Of a stretch of DNA of 35,328 nt, positions 6,642 through 14,727 are shown piece by piece. The stretch's first letter is position 1; each line of letters opens with the position of its first letter. The stretch covers positions 1 through 35,328 of the forward strand of contig URGQ01000009.1 of assembly GCA_900547385.1 (NCBI GenBank), written 5' to 3'. The position numbers and the translations under genes are program-made. This DNA comes from an uncultured Oscillospiraceae bacterium (GTDB lineage: Bacteria > Bacillota > Clostridia > Oscillospirales > Ruminococcaceae). The notes beneath the pieces are model-generated. The model ran no database searches and was not told the origin of the DNA. It saw only the letters and a list, made by a program, of their open reading frames with translations.

Positions 6642-7241
6642 ATGATGTATCCCAACGCCACCCATGGCCTAGAGCGAGTGTATCAATCTCAGGTCATTGC
6701 ACTGGTTGCCGCTGTACTGATGATCATTCCGGTCATCAATATACTGGCCGCAATCGCGCTGATTGTTTCTCTGGTGCTGTATATGATCGGCATTAACGAG
6801 GCAGGAAAGGACGACGAAAACTACAAGACCGCCTTTACCTTGATTATCGCGCAGCTGGTCATCAGCGTGCTGAATTCCCTCATCGGCGGCGTTATTTTTG
6901 ATCTGGTGAATGAGGCACTGGCACTGGCGGTGCTGTACTTTGTATGCATCACCACCAACAAACTGCTGAAGAACATCGGCGCGGATGGGCGTATTACCGA
7001 CCGCGGCGTAGTGGTTTGGAAGATCAATGTCATCTGCACCATCGTGGAGGTGGTATGCACTCTGCTGGCGCTGATCCCCAGTGCTTCCCTGCAGCTGCTG
7101 GCGACCGTTGTGACACTGGTGACGGCCATCGCGCAAATCGTAGGATCCATCCTGTATATCCTGTACCTGCGGGATGCCACCACGGCGCTGAAATCCATTG
7201 GCGGACCGGCAGCGGATGTATATGTAGGACCGGAGCTGTAA
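6642..7241 (+). CDS. Polytopic membrane protein, tandem paralog 1
   Basis: This 199-residue protein has five or six predicted membrane segments: 14-45, about 63-83, 90-112, 125-147 and 152-180. A short conserved head reads MMYPNATHGLERVYQ. With the next gene it shares the frame YP-A-GL-VYQ, KDD-Y--AF--IIA-LV, LYFVCITTN-LLK, DRG-VVWK-NV-CT and IAQIVG--LYILYL. The charged loop KDDENYKTAF and the cytoplasmic-looking DRGVVVWK are the strongest landmarks. I do not recognise the family and assign no function. The start at 6642 copies the double-Met start of the paralog; the AAGGAG site is 12 bases away, slightly long. An upstream ATG at 6585 lies inside the -10 box and is excluded. It has its own promoter and terminator. 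Confidence 0.8.
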   Translation: MMYPNATHGLERVYQSQVIALVAAVLMIIPVINILAAIALIVSLVLYMIGINEAGKDDENYKTAFTLIIAQLVISVLNSLIGGVIFDLVNEALALAVLYFVCITTNKLLKNIGADGRITDRGVVVWKINVICTIVEVVCTLLALIPSASLQLLATVVTLVTAIAQIVGSILYILYLRDATTALKSIGGPAADVYVGPEL

Positions 7242-7266
7242 ACACCATTTGGCAATAAAGGCACTA

Positions 7267-7299
7267 GCACCCTCCCCTGCTGTGGGAGGGTGCTTTTTT
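7267..7299 (+). terminator. Terminator between the two membrane paralogs
   Basis: GCACCCTCCC and GGGAGGGTGC form a perfect 10-bp stem with a 7-nt loop, followed directly by TTTTTT. Confidence 0.9.
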
Positions 7300-7305
7300 G
7301 CGGAA

Positions 7306-7334
7306 TTGACGGTATAGGCGTTATATGTTACAAT
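7306..7334 (+). promoter_or_regulatory. Promoter of membrane paralog 2
   Basis: TTGACG (7306-7311), 17 bp, TACAAT (7329-7334). The -35 box and spacing are the same as for paralog 1, consistent with duplication of a whole transcription unit. Confidence 0.7.
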
Positions 7335-7380
7335 TAAATTGTATGGCGAAACATGAATTTTAGTAAAAAAGGAGATGTGT

Positions 7381-8013
7381 ATGATGACTTATCCCCATGC
7401 TGCAGCGGGGCTGAAAACGGTGTACCAAGCCAAACTGGTAGGGTTGATCTCCATTGTGCTGGTGATCGTCCCCATTGTGCAGGTATTGGCAGTGGCTGCC
7501 ATGCTGATCGCTGGTTTTTTGGCCCTGGTGGGCCTGGCCCAGTGCCGTAAAGACGATAAAGGCTACCGCATTGCTTTTAATATGATCATTGCCAGTCTGG
7601 TCACTGACCTATCCACCAACCTGGTTTCCGCTTATGCAGGGACCGAGGGGTTCGCCGGCATTTGCGGCAATATTCTATCGATCGCTACCGATGTGCTATC
7701 ATTGGCTTCGCTGTACTTTGTATGCATTACCACCAATCGTCTGCTGAAAGAAACGGCTGCTGCGGAAAATCTGATTGACCGCGGGATCGTGGTGTGGAAG
7801 CTGAATGTGGTGTGTACTGTTATTCTCCTTGTGTGCTACCTGCTGCAGATGATCCCCGGCAACATCGCGGCCATCATCGCCGGATACCTTGCGATCTTTG
7901 CCCTGATCGCCCAAATCGTTGGCAATGTGCTGTATATCCTGTATCTGCACAATGCTTACCGGGCTTTGGAAGCGGTCATTCCCCCGGAGGAACAGGTACA
8001 GCAAATGATGTAA
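7381..8013 (+). CDS. Polytopic membrane protein, tandem paralog 2
   Basis: This 210-residue homologue of the preceding gene begins MMTYPHAAAGLKTVYQ, and the start has AAAGGAG six bases upstream. An in-frame ATG at 7375 is too close to that site. Hydrophobic segments lie at about 18-50, 64-84, 98-120, 134-156 and 160-186. Compared with paralog 1 it has a longer loop after the third segment (NLVSAYAGTEGFAGICGN) and a different acidic tail (PPEEQVQQMM). Retention of LYFVCITTN and DRGIVVWKLNVVCT in both copies marks those regions as functionally constrained. No homologous family with a known role comes to mind; membrane location is the only safe inference. Confidence 0.8.
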   Translation: MMTYPHAAAGLKTVYQAKLVGLISIVLVIVPIVQVLAVAAMLIAGFLALVGLAQCRKDDKGYRIAFNMIIASLVTDLSTNLVSAYAGTEGFAGICGNILSIATDVLSLASLYFVCITTNRLLKETAAAENLIDRGIVVWKLNVVCTVILLVCYLLQMIPGNIAAIIAGYLAIFALIAQIVGNVLYILYLHNAYRALEAVIPPEEQVQQMM

Positions 8014-8058
8014 TATGAGAATAGAATAATACAAATTGTATATTATGGTGGATGAAAA

Positions 8059-8089
8059 GAGCCGCCCGTAAGGGCGGCTCCTATTTTTG
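8059..8089. terminator. Shared terminator between convergent genes
   Basis: GAGCCGCCC (8059-8067), loop GTAA and GGGCGGCTC (8072-8080) are followed by CTATTTTT on the plus strand and CTCTTTTC on the minus strand. It serves paralog 2 and the ABC operon ending at 8095. Confidence 0.85.
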
Positions 8090-8094
8090 TGCGA

Positions 8095-9171
8095 TTACAG
8101 GATGTGGGTGGCGTTGGCATCAAAGTGGACAAAGCAGTTTTCGCCTTGGGCAAAGATGCGCTTATTCTTGGGGTTGTACTCGGTGAGCTTGACGAGGGTC
8201 TCACCCACACGGACATGGTAGTTCTGATAGGAACCCATGAAGCAGCTGACTTCGACCTTGCAGGGCAGACCGCGATCCTCGGTGAGGGTGGCGGATTCCG
8301 GACGGAGCACCACGGTGACCTCCTCCCCAACCGAAACGGGGCGGGTAGCTTCCACATGGGCGGTTTCGCCCTCGATGGCCAGTGTGGCGGTATTGCCCTC
8401 CAAAGCCAGCACCTTGCCGCGCAGGAAGTTCGCTTCGCCAATGAAATCCGCAACGAATTCCGAAACGGGGTGGAAATAAATTTCCTGCGGGGTGCCGATC
8501 TGCGCAACGACGCCCTTATTCATAATGATGATCTGATCCGACAGGGCCATGGCCTCAGACTGATCGTGGGTGACATAAATGGCGGTGATGCCGACCTCCT
8601 GTTGGATGCGGCGGATCTCAGTACGCATGGAAACACGCAGCTTGGCATCCAGGTTGGAGAGGGGTTCATCAAAGAGCAGGACACCGGGCTCCACCACCAA
8701 AGCACGGGCCAGGGCCACACGCTGCTGCTGACCGCCGGAAAGCTGGTTGGTCATGCGGCCTTCCATGCCGGTGAGCTCCACCAGATCGAGGATGCGCATG
8801 ACTTTTTCACGGATCTCCTCCTTGGGGAGGTGGCGCAGCTTAAGGCCATAGGCAACATTATCGAACACATTATAGTGAGGCAGTAGAGCGTAGCTCTGGA
8901 ACACCATGGCGGTATCGCGCTTATTGGGGGTCAGCTCATTGATGGGCTCGCCGCCGAGGTAGATCTCGCCGACATCGGGGCTTTCGAAGCCCGCGATCAT
9001 GCGCAGCGTGGTGGTCTTGCCGCAGCCGGAGGGACCCAGCAGGGTGACAAAGCTGCCCGGCGCAATATCGAGGTTGGCATCATGGACGGCGTAGAAGTCC
9101 TTGCCGGTTTTAGGATCTTGATAGATCTTGGAGATATTTTCGAGGCGGACGCCTTTTTTCACTTTTTCCAT
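8095..9171 (-). CDS. ABC transporter ATPase (PotA/FbpC type) with TOBE domain
   Basis: This is the nucleotide-binding subunit of a binding-protein-dependent importer, on the cytoplasmic face. Landmarks in the 358 residues are Walker A GPSGCGKTT (46-54), Q-loop near 92, signature LSGGQQQR (144-151), Walker B LLFDEP (165-170), D-loop SNLD and switch H202. The C-terminal 110 residues form a TOBE-like beta domain (TVVLRPESATL, KLTEYNPKNKRIF). Subfamily members import Fe3+, polyamines, thiamine, phosphonates or sulfate, so the ATPase alone does not name the substrate. The ATG shares one base with the permease TGA, indicating translational coupling; GGAGG is ten bases upstream. Confidence 0.9.
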   Translation of the reverse strand: MEKVKKGVRLENISKIYQDPKTGKDFYAVHDANLDIAPGSFVTLLGPSGCGKTTTLRMIAGFESPDVGEIYLGGEPINELTPNKRDTAMVFQSYALLPHYNVFDNVAYGLKLRHLPKEEIREKVMRILDLVELTGMEGRMTNQLSGGQQQRVALARALVVEPGVLLFDEPLSNLDAKLRVSMRTEIRRIQQEVGITAIYVTHDQSEAMALSDQIIIMNKGVVAQIGTPQEIYFHPVSEFVADFIGEANFLRGKVLALEGNTATLAIEGETAHVEATRPVSVGEEVTVVLRPESATLTEDRGLPCKVEVSCFMGSYQNYHVRVGETLVKLTEYNPKNKRIFAQGENCFVHFDANATHIL

Positions 9172-10892
9172 CAGTCAGTGACCTCCTTTATTTTCTTGCT
9201 GGTGCCGAAGTGCTTAATGAAGGTATTCATGAGCAGGACGGAGCCATAGGTGATGATGATAAGGATGGTGGCAAAGGCACAGGCCAGGCCATAGCTGCCC
9301 TTTTCGGCGAACTCGTTGATCTGCACGGTGATGAGCAGGAACTGCGGCGTGACCAGCAGAATGATGGCGGAAATGGCGGTAATGCTGCGCACGAACGAGG
9401 TGACCAAACCGCTGAAGAAGGAATCCTTGATAAGGGGGAGAGTGACGGTGGTGAACACCTTGCCGCTGCCCGCACCCAGATCATAGGCGGATTCCTCGAT
9501 GCTCTTATCGATCTGCCGCAGGGCGGAAATACCGCTGCGGGTACCGGTGGGCAGGCTGCGCACAATGAACACGATGACCAAAATGGCACCGGTGCCATAC
9601 AACCCCTGCATCAAGCCGGTATGGAAGATACCATTGGCAAAGCCGCGGATATAGCCGACACCCAGTACGGTGCCGGGCACCGCCATGGCCAGCATGGAGG
9701 CAAACTCGATAAAGCCCTTGGTCTTGAAGTTCTTTTTGACCACCAGGTAGCTGATGATCATGGAGAGCAGCGAGGTAATGGGCGCCGCAATGAGCGACAG
9801 GACAAAGGAATCGGTGAAGGCCTGCAGGCCGTGATAGCGGGTGAATACTCGCTCGAACCATTTGAAGGTGAGGTGGAAATCATAGCCCCAGGTATTGAAG
9901 AGAGCGCCGAAGGGCACGCAGATATACATGAGGATGACGAAAATGGCAATGGCGCTGCACAGCACAGTAAGCGGTACCCGAACGCTCTTATCGGTGATGA
10001 GCATGCGGGCCCGGCTGGCCTTGCCGGTGAGGGTGGCTGCTGTTTTGCGCTCAAGGTAGTACTTCTGCACCAGGAACATGATGAAGGTAATGGACAGGAG
10101 CACCACAGCCATGGCCGCCGCGCCGATCTTATCGTAGGCACCGGTGATTTGCAGGTAGATGGTGGTGGCCAAGGTATCGTAGCTGCCGCCGATGATCATG
10201 GGGTTGGCGAAATCGGCGATGGATTCAATGAAGGACACGAGGAAGGCATTGCCGAGGCCGGGCAGCAGCAGCGGCAGGGTAACACTGGTGAATACCTTCC
10301 AGCGGGAGGCGCCCATATCACGGGCGGCCTCCTCCAGGCTGGGGTCGATATTTTTGAGCAGGCCGCGGAGCATAAGGTAGCAGACCGGGAAGAAGGTCAT
10401 GGTCTGTACGATGACGATGCCCCAGAAGCCATAGACGCTGTTATCGTAAATATGCAGCAGGTAACGGGTGATGATGCCCGACTTACCGAACAGCATAATG
10501 ATGGACAAGGACAGAACAAAGGGGGGCGAGACGACCGGCAGCATGGAAACTACCTTGAACAGGCCGCCCATGAATTTACCGCGGACCTTGACATACACTT
10601 CGACATAGGCGAACAGCAGGCCGATAAGGGCAGAGCCGATGCCTACCATAAAGCCGACCTTGAGGGTATTGCCAATGGCGGTGCGGAAGGTCCACATATC
10701 AAAGATACGCTTGAAAACAGAGAGGGTGAAGCCTCCCCCATCGGGAGAGATAAAGCTATCCACCAGCAGGATGGCCAGCGGGTAAATGATAAACAGAGTG
10801 AGGAACGCAATCAATACGACAACGGTAGTGACCATGATGGGATCGGCAAAGAGCTTTTTGCGATCCAGCGCGGCGCCTTGTCGTTTTGTCAT
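9171..10892 (-). CDS. ABC transporter permease, fused two-domain FbpB type
   Basis: This 573-residue integral membrane protein has about twelve segments and two permease halves. Each half carries an EAA loop that docks the ATPase: EEAARDMGASRWKVFTSVTL (about residues 205-224) and EESAYDLGAGSGKVFTTVTL (about 480-499). Fusion of two permease domains is typical of the Fe3+/2-aminoethylphosphonate branch of importers. The gene starts with AGGAGG seven bases upstream. It lies about 120 bp after the binding-protein gene, with a strong hairpin in the gap, and overlaps the ATPase gene by one base. The substrate is not evident. Confidence 0.9.
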   Translation of the reverse strand: MTKRQGAALDRKKLFADPIMVTTVVVLIAFLTLFIIYPLAILLVDSFISPDGGGFTLSVFKRIFDMWTFRTAIGNTLKVGFMVGIGSALIGLLFAYVEVYVKVRGKFMGGLFKVVSMLPVVSPPFVLSLSIIMLFGKSGIITRYLLHIYDNSVYGFWGIVIVQTMTFFPVCYLMLRGLLKNIDPSLEEAARDMGASRWKVFTSVTLPLLLPGLGNAFLVSFIESIADFANPMIIGGSYDTLATTIYLQITGAYDKIGAAAMAVVLLSITFIMFLVQKYYLERKTAATLTGKASRARMLITDKSVRVPLTVLCSAIAIFVILMYICVPFGALFNTWGYDFHLTFKWFERVFTRYHGLQAFTDSFVLSLIAAPITSLLSMIISYLVVKKNFKTKGFIEFASMLAMAVPGTVLGVGYIRGFANGIFHTGLMQGLYGTGAILVIVFIVRSLPTGTRSGISALRQIDKSIEESAYDLGAGSGKVFTTVTLPLIKDSFFSGLVTSFVRSITAISAIILLVTPQFLLITVQINEFAEKGSYGLACAFATILIIITYGSVLLMNTFIKHFGTSKKIKEVTD

Positions 10893-10944
10893 GTGGCTTC
10901 CTCCTTTCGCTGAAAAAATGAGGGGAGCTGCGGAAAAAAGGTGA

Positions 10945-10975
10945 GGGGGACGGCTTTGCCCACCGTCCCCCTTTT
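10945..10975. terminator. Attenuating hairpin between binding protein and permease genes
   Basis: GGGGGACGG (10945-10953) pairs perfectly with CCGTCCCCC (10963-10971). On the minus strand the stem is followed by CTCACCTTTTTT, a late U-tract. A partial terminator here would keep binding protein in excess over the membrane parts. Confidence 0.6.
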
Positions 10976-11012
10976 CATTCTACTGAATGTTCAGTTGTGA
11001 TGCGGGTGGAAA

Positions 11013-12140
11013 TTATTCAGTCTGGAAACGGTCATCCGCAGCAGCACCAAGAGCCTCAAAGATATCGGAGATGTACTGGGTGGTATTCTGCTTGGCATCC
11101 TCGAAGTCATAATCCATAACATTGGTGGGATCCAGGCCGAACTCAGTAGCAGCCTCAGGCTGGGTGGCGTTATCAATTACCAGGAACTGATAGGAGCCGG
11201 TGCTGGCAGCCTGGTTGACGCACTCGGGAGAGAGGGCGTACTCGATGAACAGCTTGGCAGCATTGGGGTGCTTGGCGCCCTTGAAGATGGCGGTAGCGCC
11301 GATCTCGAAGGAGGTACCGGAGGACGGAATGATCAGGGAGATGTTCTTATAGCCATTATCGAGGATCTGGGTAATACCATCATGCAGGAAGCCGATGCCG
11401 ATGACGCACTCACCGGAGCCAACATTCTTGGAGGGGCCGGAGCCGCTCTTGGTGTAAACTTCGATGTTCTTATCGAGGTCAACCAGATACTTGATGCCCT
11501 CATCGTGGCCGTACATCTGGATCATGGTATTGAGGACCAGCTTGGCAGTACCGGCGGTATTGTAGTTGGACATCCAGACGAGACCCTTATACTCTTCCTT
11601 GAGCAGATCGGGCCAATCCTTGGGGGCTTCCAGACCCATGCGGGTCAGTTCATCGGTATTGACCATGAAGCCCAGGATACCCTGATAGATACCATACCAG
11701 TAACCATCGGCATCGCGATACATGGGCTTGAGCAGGTGCTTGGCGTTGGTGGCCTCATAGGCTTCCAGCAGACCATCCTTGGCCATCATGTTGTAAGGAT
11801 CGGTGGTGCCGCCGAAAGCGACATCAGCAGAGGGATTGCCGGCTTCTTCCTGGATCTTGGCCTGGATCTCGCCGGTGGACAGGCGCTGATGATTTACCTT
11901 GATACCAAAGATCTTCTCAAAGCTATCGCAGGCAGCGGAAAGATACTCTTCCTCGCAGCCGCCGTAAACGGTGAGCTCACCCTCTGCCTGAGCAGCAGCG
12001 ATGAGGTCTTCCATCCCGGCAAAGCTCTCGGGATAGGTCTTGGTACCCTGATTGTTGTCATTGTTGTTCTTGTCGCCGCAGCCGACCATCAGGGTGAGGA
12101 CCATGATGACAGCAAGCAGCATAGACAGTGCTTTTTTCAT
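11013..12140 (-). CDS. ABC transporter substrate-binding lipoprotein (FbpA/type 2 PBP family)
   Basis: This 375-residue extracytoplasmic receptor has a lipoprotein signal peptide MKKALSMLLAVIMVLTLMVG with lipid-attachment C21. A low-complexity Asn/Asp linker follows, then a type 2 periplasmic-binding-protein fold (LTVYGGCEEEYLSAACDSFE, VAFGGTTDPYNMM, GLVWMSNYNTAGTAK). It is closest in pattern to iron(III)/aminoethylphosphonate receptors. I do not see the adjacent tyrosine pair that binds iron in FbpA, so iron is doubtful. The start at 12140 has GGAGGAG seven bases upstream; the open frame extends further without a better site. It is the first gene of the operon, driven by a perfect consensus promoter at 12272-12300. 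Confidence 0.88.
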   Translation of the reverse strand: MKKALSMLLAVIMVLTLMVGCGDKNNNDNNQGTKTYPESFAGMEDLIAAAQAEGELTVYGGCEEEYLSAACDSFEKIFGIKVNHQRLSTGEIQAKIQEEAGNPSADVAFGGTTDPYNMMAKDGLLEAYEATNAKHLLKPMYRDADGYWYGIYQGILGFMVNTDELTRMGLEAPKDWPDLLKEEYKGLVWMSNYNTAGTAKLVLNTMIQMYGHDEGIKYLVDLDKNIEVYTKSGSGPSKNVGSGECVIGIGFLHDGITQILDNGYKNISLIIPSSGTSFEIGATAIFKGAKHPNAAKLFIEYALSPECVNQAASTGSYQFLVIDNATQPEAATEFGLDPTNVMDYDFEDAKQNTTQYISDIFEALGAAADDRFQTE

Positions 12141-12195
12141 TTTTGCTTCTCCTCCATTAACTAAAGTGTCTTTATAATTACCGCGGATGCGGAAA

Positions 12196-12260
12196 TTACC
12201 GGCCAATGACGCCCTCCTGCTTGCAGACAGGCAGGAGATCCCCCTAAGGGGATTGGGGCT
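12196..12260 (-). promoter_or_regulatory. Hairpin-rich leader of the ABC operon
   Basis: The roughly 125-nt leader contains CTCCTGC/GCAGGAG (12214-12220 with 12231-12237) and CCCC-TAA-GGGG (12241-12251). There is no U-tract, so stability or regulatory structure is more likely than termination. No known riboswitch is recognised. Confidence 0.4.
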
Positions 12261-12271
12261 TGTTCCTCTTT

Positions 12272-12321
12272 ATTATAGACCTCTGTCTAATGTTTGTCAA
12301 TTATGACAATATAGACTATTG
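12272..12321 (-). promoter_or_regulatory. ABC operon promoter with upstream dyad
   Basis: On the minus strand TTGACA (12300-12295), 17 bp and TATAAT (12277-12272) form a perfect sigma-A consensus. Just upstream a CAATA/TATTG dyad (12307-12321) could bind a regulator. Confidence 0.85.
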
Positions 12322-12360
12322 GAATGCTATTCATTTGGCTATTTTGCAAAATAATTAGGC

Positions 12361-12393
12361 AAAAAGTGCCGCCCTTTACAGAAAAGAGCGGCA
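12361..12393 (-). terminator. Terminator of the ptb-buk-transporter operon
   Basis: The minus strand reads TGCCGC...GGCGGCA with an inner TTTT/AAAG extension, followed by CTTTTTGCC. Confidence 0.75.
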
Positions 12394-12405
12394 TAAGGGG
12401 GAAAA

Positions 12406-13614
12406 TTACAGTTTTTTGGCGGCCCCACGGAAGGCAAGATCCAGCAGGATGACCACGGCGGTAACGCCGAGGAACACCAGAAACGCCGTAACATAGGTGC
12501 CGGAACCGGTCTGGATGGCGCCGACGATAGTGGCGCCGAAAGACGCGGGCAGCATACTCATATTGGCGATGCTGAAATTGGTGCCGTAATTTTGGGTACC
12601 GAAGCAATCGGCCGTGACGGTGGAGGTCATAGTGGGCATGCCGCCATAGGAGAAGCCGATGAGCAGCAGGCCGGCCACCGCCGGAATGGCCCCGCCGCCG
12701 CGCAGAGAGAAGAGCAGCAGCAGGCAGGAAAGGATGAAGCAGCCGACATCGGTGAGCATGGCAAAGGTGTTGCCCTTTTTATCAAACAGGGTGCCGAACG
12801 CCAAACGGCCAAGGCCATTGCAGACCGACTGCAAACCCACGACCAGTGCCGTGATGCCGGTGGCCACACCGGCTTCCACCGCTATGTAGCGCGAATGGCC
12901 GATGACGCCGGTGCCGATGAGATTGGAGCAGACGATGATGAAGAACAGCAGCCAGAACGCAGCCGTCTTTACCATTTGGCCGGTAGTATATTCCCGGCGG
13001 GCAGTCGCCGCAGCGGAACCGGCCGGGGCCGCCATGTGGGGATTGGGGACGACCCAGCGGCTGCCGATGAGCAGAACCACCAGTGTGGCCGCACCCAGCA
13101 GCAGGTAAGTGGAGCGCCAGCCCATGGCGGAATTGAAGAGGCGATCGGCAAGATTGCCCATGATAAGGGTGCTACAGCCGAAGCCCATAAGCAGTACGCC
13201 GGAGGCAAAGCCCTTTTTATCCGGGAACCAGCCCACCACGGTGCCGAGGACGGCATTGTAGGAAAAGCCGACGCCAAGACCGATGAGCCCGCCGTAGGAG
13301 ATATACAGCAGCCAAAGGCTGTTGGCAGTGATGCGGGAACAGAGAAAATAGCCGACAAAGCACATCACTGCACCGATGAGAACGGTAACGCGGGCAGAAA
13401 GCCGGCGGGTGACAAAGCTGCCCGCCAGACCGCCGATGCAGAAGCAGGACATGACGATGGTGAAATTGAGGCCCAGCTGGGCACTGGTCCAGCCGAATTC
13501 CACCGGGAAGGGCGAGGAGAGGATACTCCAGGCGTAGATGGTGCCGGTGAAGAGGAACATGATGCAGCCCGCCGCCAGAATGGCCGCGCGGGCCGGGAGT
13601 TTACGCTCAGCCAT
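12406..13614 (-). CDS. MFS transporter, OFA (oxalate/formate antiporter-like) family
   Basis: This 402-residue, twelve-segment major facilitator has the OFA-style beginning (FLFTGTIYAWSILSSPFPVE, 21-40). It also has the conserved segments GLGVGFSYNAVLGTVVGWFP and KKGFASGVLLMGFGCSTLIMG. The central cytoplasmic loop spans about 195-215. Family members exchange small carboxylates. It is the last gene of an operon with buk and ptb, so export of the carboxylic acid made by butyrate kinase is the simplest inference. The ATG overlaps the buk stop region by 8 bp and has only a weak AGGAG 13 bases upstream, so translation probably depends on coupling. Confidence 0.85.
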   Translation of the reverse strand: MAERKLPARAAILAAGCIMFLFTGTIYAWSILSSPFPVEFGWTSAQLGLNFTIVMSCFCIGGLAGSFVTRRLSARVTVLIGAVMCFVGYFLCSRITANSLWLLYISYGGLIGLGVGFSYNAVLGTVVGWFPDKKGFASGVLLMGFGCSTLIMGNLADRLFNSAMGWRSTYLLLGAATLVVLLIGSRWVVPNPHMAAPAGSAAATARREYTTGQMVKTAAFWLLFFIIVCSNLIGTGVIGHSRYIAVEAGVATGITALVVGLQSVCNGLGRLAFGTLFDKKGNTFAMLTDVGCFILSCLLLLFSLRGGGAIPAVAGLLLIGFSYGGMPTMTSTVTADCFGTQNYGTNFSIANMSMLPASFGATIVGAIQTGSGTYVTAFLVFLGVTAVVILLDLAFRGAAKKL

Positions 13615-14701
13615 AAATGTGTGCGGTCTCCTCTCCGTTCAGGACTCGCAGACAGCCATCGGCCAGGGCCTGCATCTCGTTTTCGCCGGGGACTACGACA
13701 AATTCGCCCAGGAAACCGGCATAGTCCTTGACCATCTCACAGAAGGATTTGGAGTAAGCAATGCCGCCGGTAAGAACAAAGTAATCGACCTTGCCCTTGA
13801 CGAGGACGGCCAAGCGGGCCAGCCCACGGGCAACACCCAGGGCCATAGCCTCATAAACGAGCTGGGCATCGTGATCGCCCTCTTCGGCCATCTTTTCCAC
13901 CACACGGCTATCGGAGGTGCCGAAATAGCTGGTGAGACCGCCCTGACGCTGCAGGAGCTTCATCGCGCCGTTATAATCCAGCTTATCCTTTTCAATTTTA
14001 CGAACCATCAGATAATCGGGGATCAGGCCGGCACGCTCCGGGCTGAAGGGGCCTTCGTCATCGGAGACGATATCGATGATGCGGCCGTTGCTGTGCAGGC
14101 TGAGGGTGATACCGCCGCCCAGATGGGCGACCGCGACATTGCTGGTGTAGTAGTCCGCGCCCTTTTCCCGGCAGACGCGCATGGCAGCGGCACGCATATT
14201 AAGATTGTGGGCCTGGCCGACACGACGGACATCCTTGAGGCCGGTCAAGCGAACCAGCTCCACAAGTTCATCAACGGTGACGGGGTCATAGATATAAGCC
14301 TTGACGCCAGCTTCATTGGCGATATCATAGGCGATAGCGCAGCCCAGGTTGGATGCGTGGTGATTGATAGGCCGCTCCCGGAGGGCTTCGATAAGGGCGG
14401 GAGTGACCTCGTAAGCGCCGGAGGAAACGGTGGTAACTGCGCCGGTCTCCTCATTGACATAGGAGGGCAGCAGGCCGCCGCGGGCTACAACGCCATCCAG
14501 CTCGGAGACCTTTTCGCCGTGGGCCGCGAGGGCATCACGGACCAGTTTGGTGCGCATATCCTTCTGGTCGTAGATCTCGGCATATTTTTTGATCTCGGCG
14601 GCATCGTGGTCGATGCTCTCCTTCCAGACCTGCTCGCCATCGTGGTAAAAGGCGATCTTGGTGGAGGTGGAGCCGGGATTGATGACAAGAATATTCTTCA
14701 T
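13607..14701 (-). CDS. buk: Butyrate (branched-chain fatty acid) kinase
   Basis: This acetokinase-family enzyme makes ATP from ADP and butyryl- or isobutyryl-phosphate in the cytoplasm. The 364-residue protein has the ATPase-fold phosphate 1 motif VINPGSTSTKIAFY (5-18), a GLIPDYLMVRKIEK segment, VAHLGGGITLSLHSNGRIID (about 195-215) and the C-terminal FVLTGGIAYSK adenosine motif. Its length matches characterised Buk proteins. The start at 14701 is set by AGAGGA eight bases away; the frame extends upstream without support. It is 26 bp downstream of ptb. Linkage to a Vor-type oxidoreductase favours branched-chain acyl-phosphate over linear butyrate as the main substrate; that is inference. Confidence 0.94.
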   Translation of the reverse strand: MKNILVINPGSTSTKIAFYHDGEQVWKESIDHDAAEIKKYAEIYDQKDMRTKLVRDALAAHGEKVSELDGVVARGGLLPSYVNEETGAVTTVSSGAYEVTPALIEALRERPINHHASNLGCAIAYDIANEAGVKAYIYDPVTVDELVELVRLTGLKDVRRVGQAHNLNMRAAAMRVCREKGADYYTSNVAVAHLGGGITLSLHSNGRIIDIVSDDEGPFSPERAGLIPDYLMVRKIEKDKLDYNGAMKLLQRQGGLTSYFGTSDSRVVEKMAEEGDHDAQLVYEAMALGVARGLARLAVLVKGKVDYFVLTGGIAYSKSFCEMVKDYAGFLGEFVVVPGENEMQALADGCLRVLNGEETAHIYG

Positions 14702-14727
14702 GGGGTATATCCTCTTTTCTTCTGCGA

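Noticed and set aside
11013..12140. Ferric iron-binding protein FbpA
   Set aside because: The family resemblance is real, but the adjacent tyrosine iron ligands are not evident, so I kept a general substrate-binding call.
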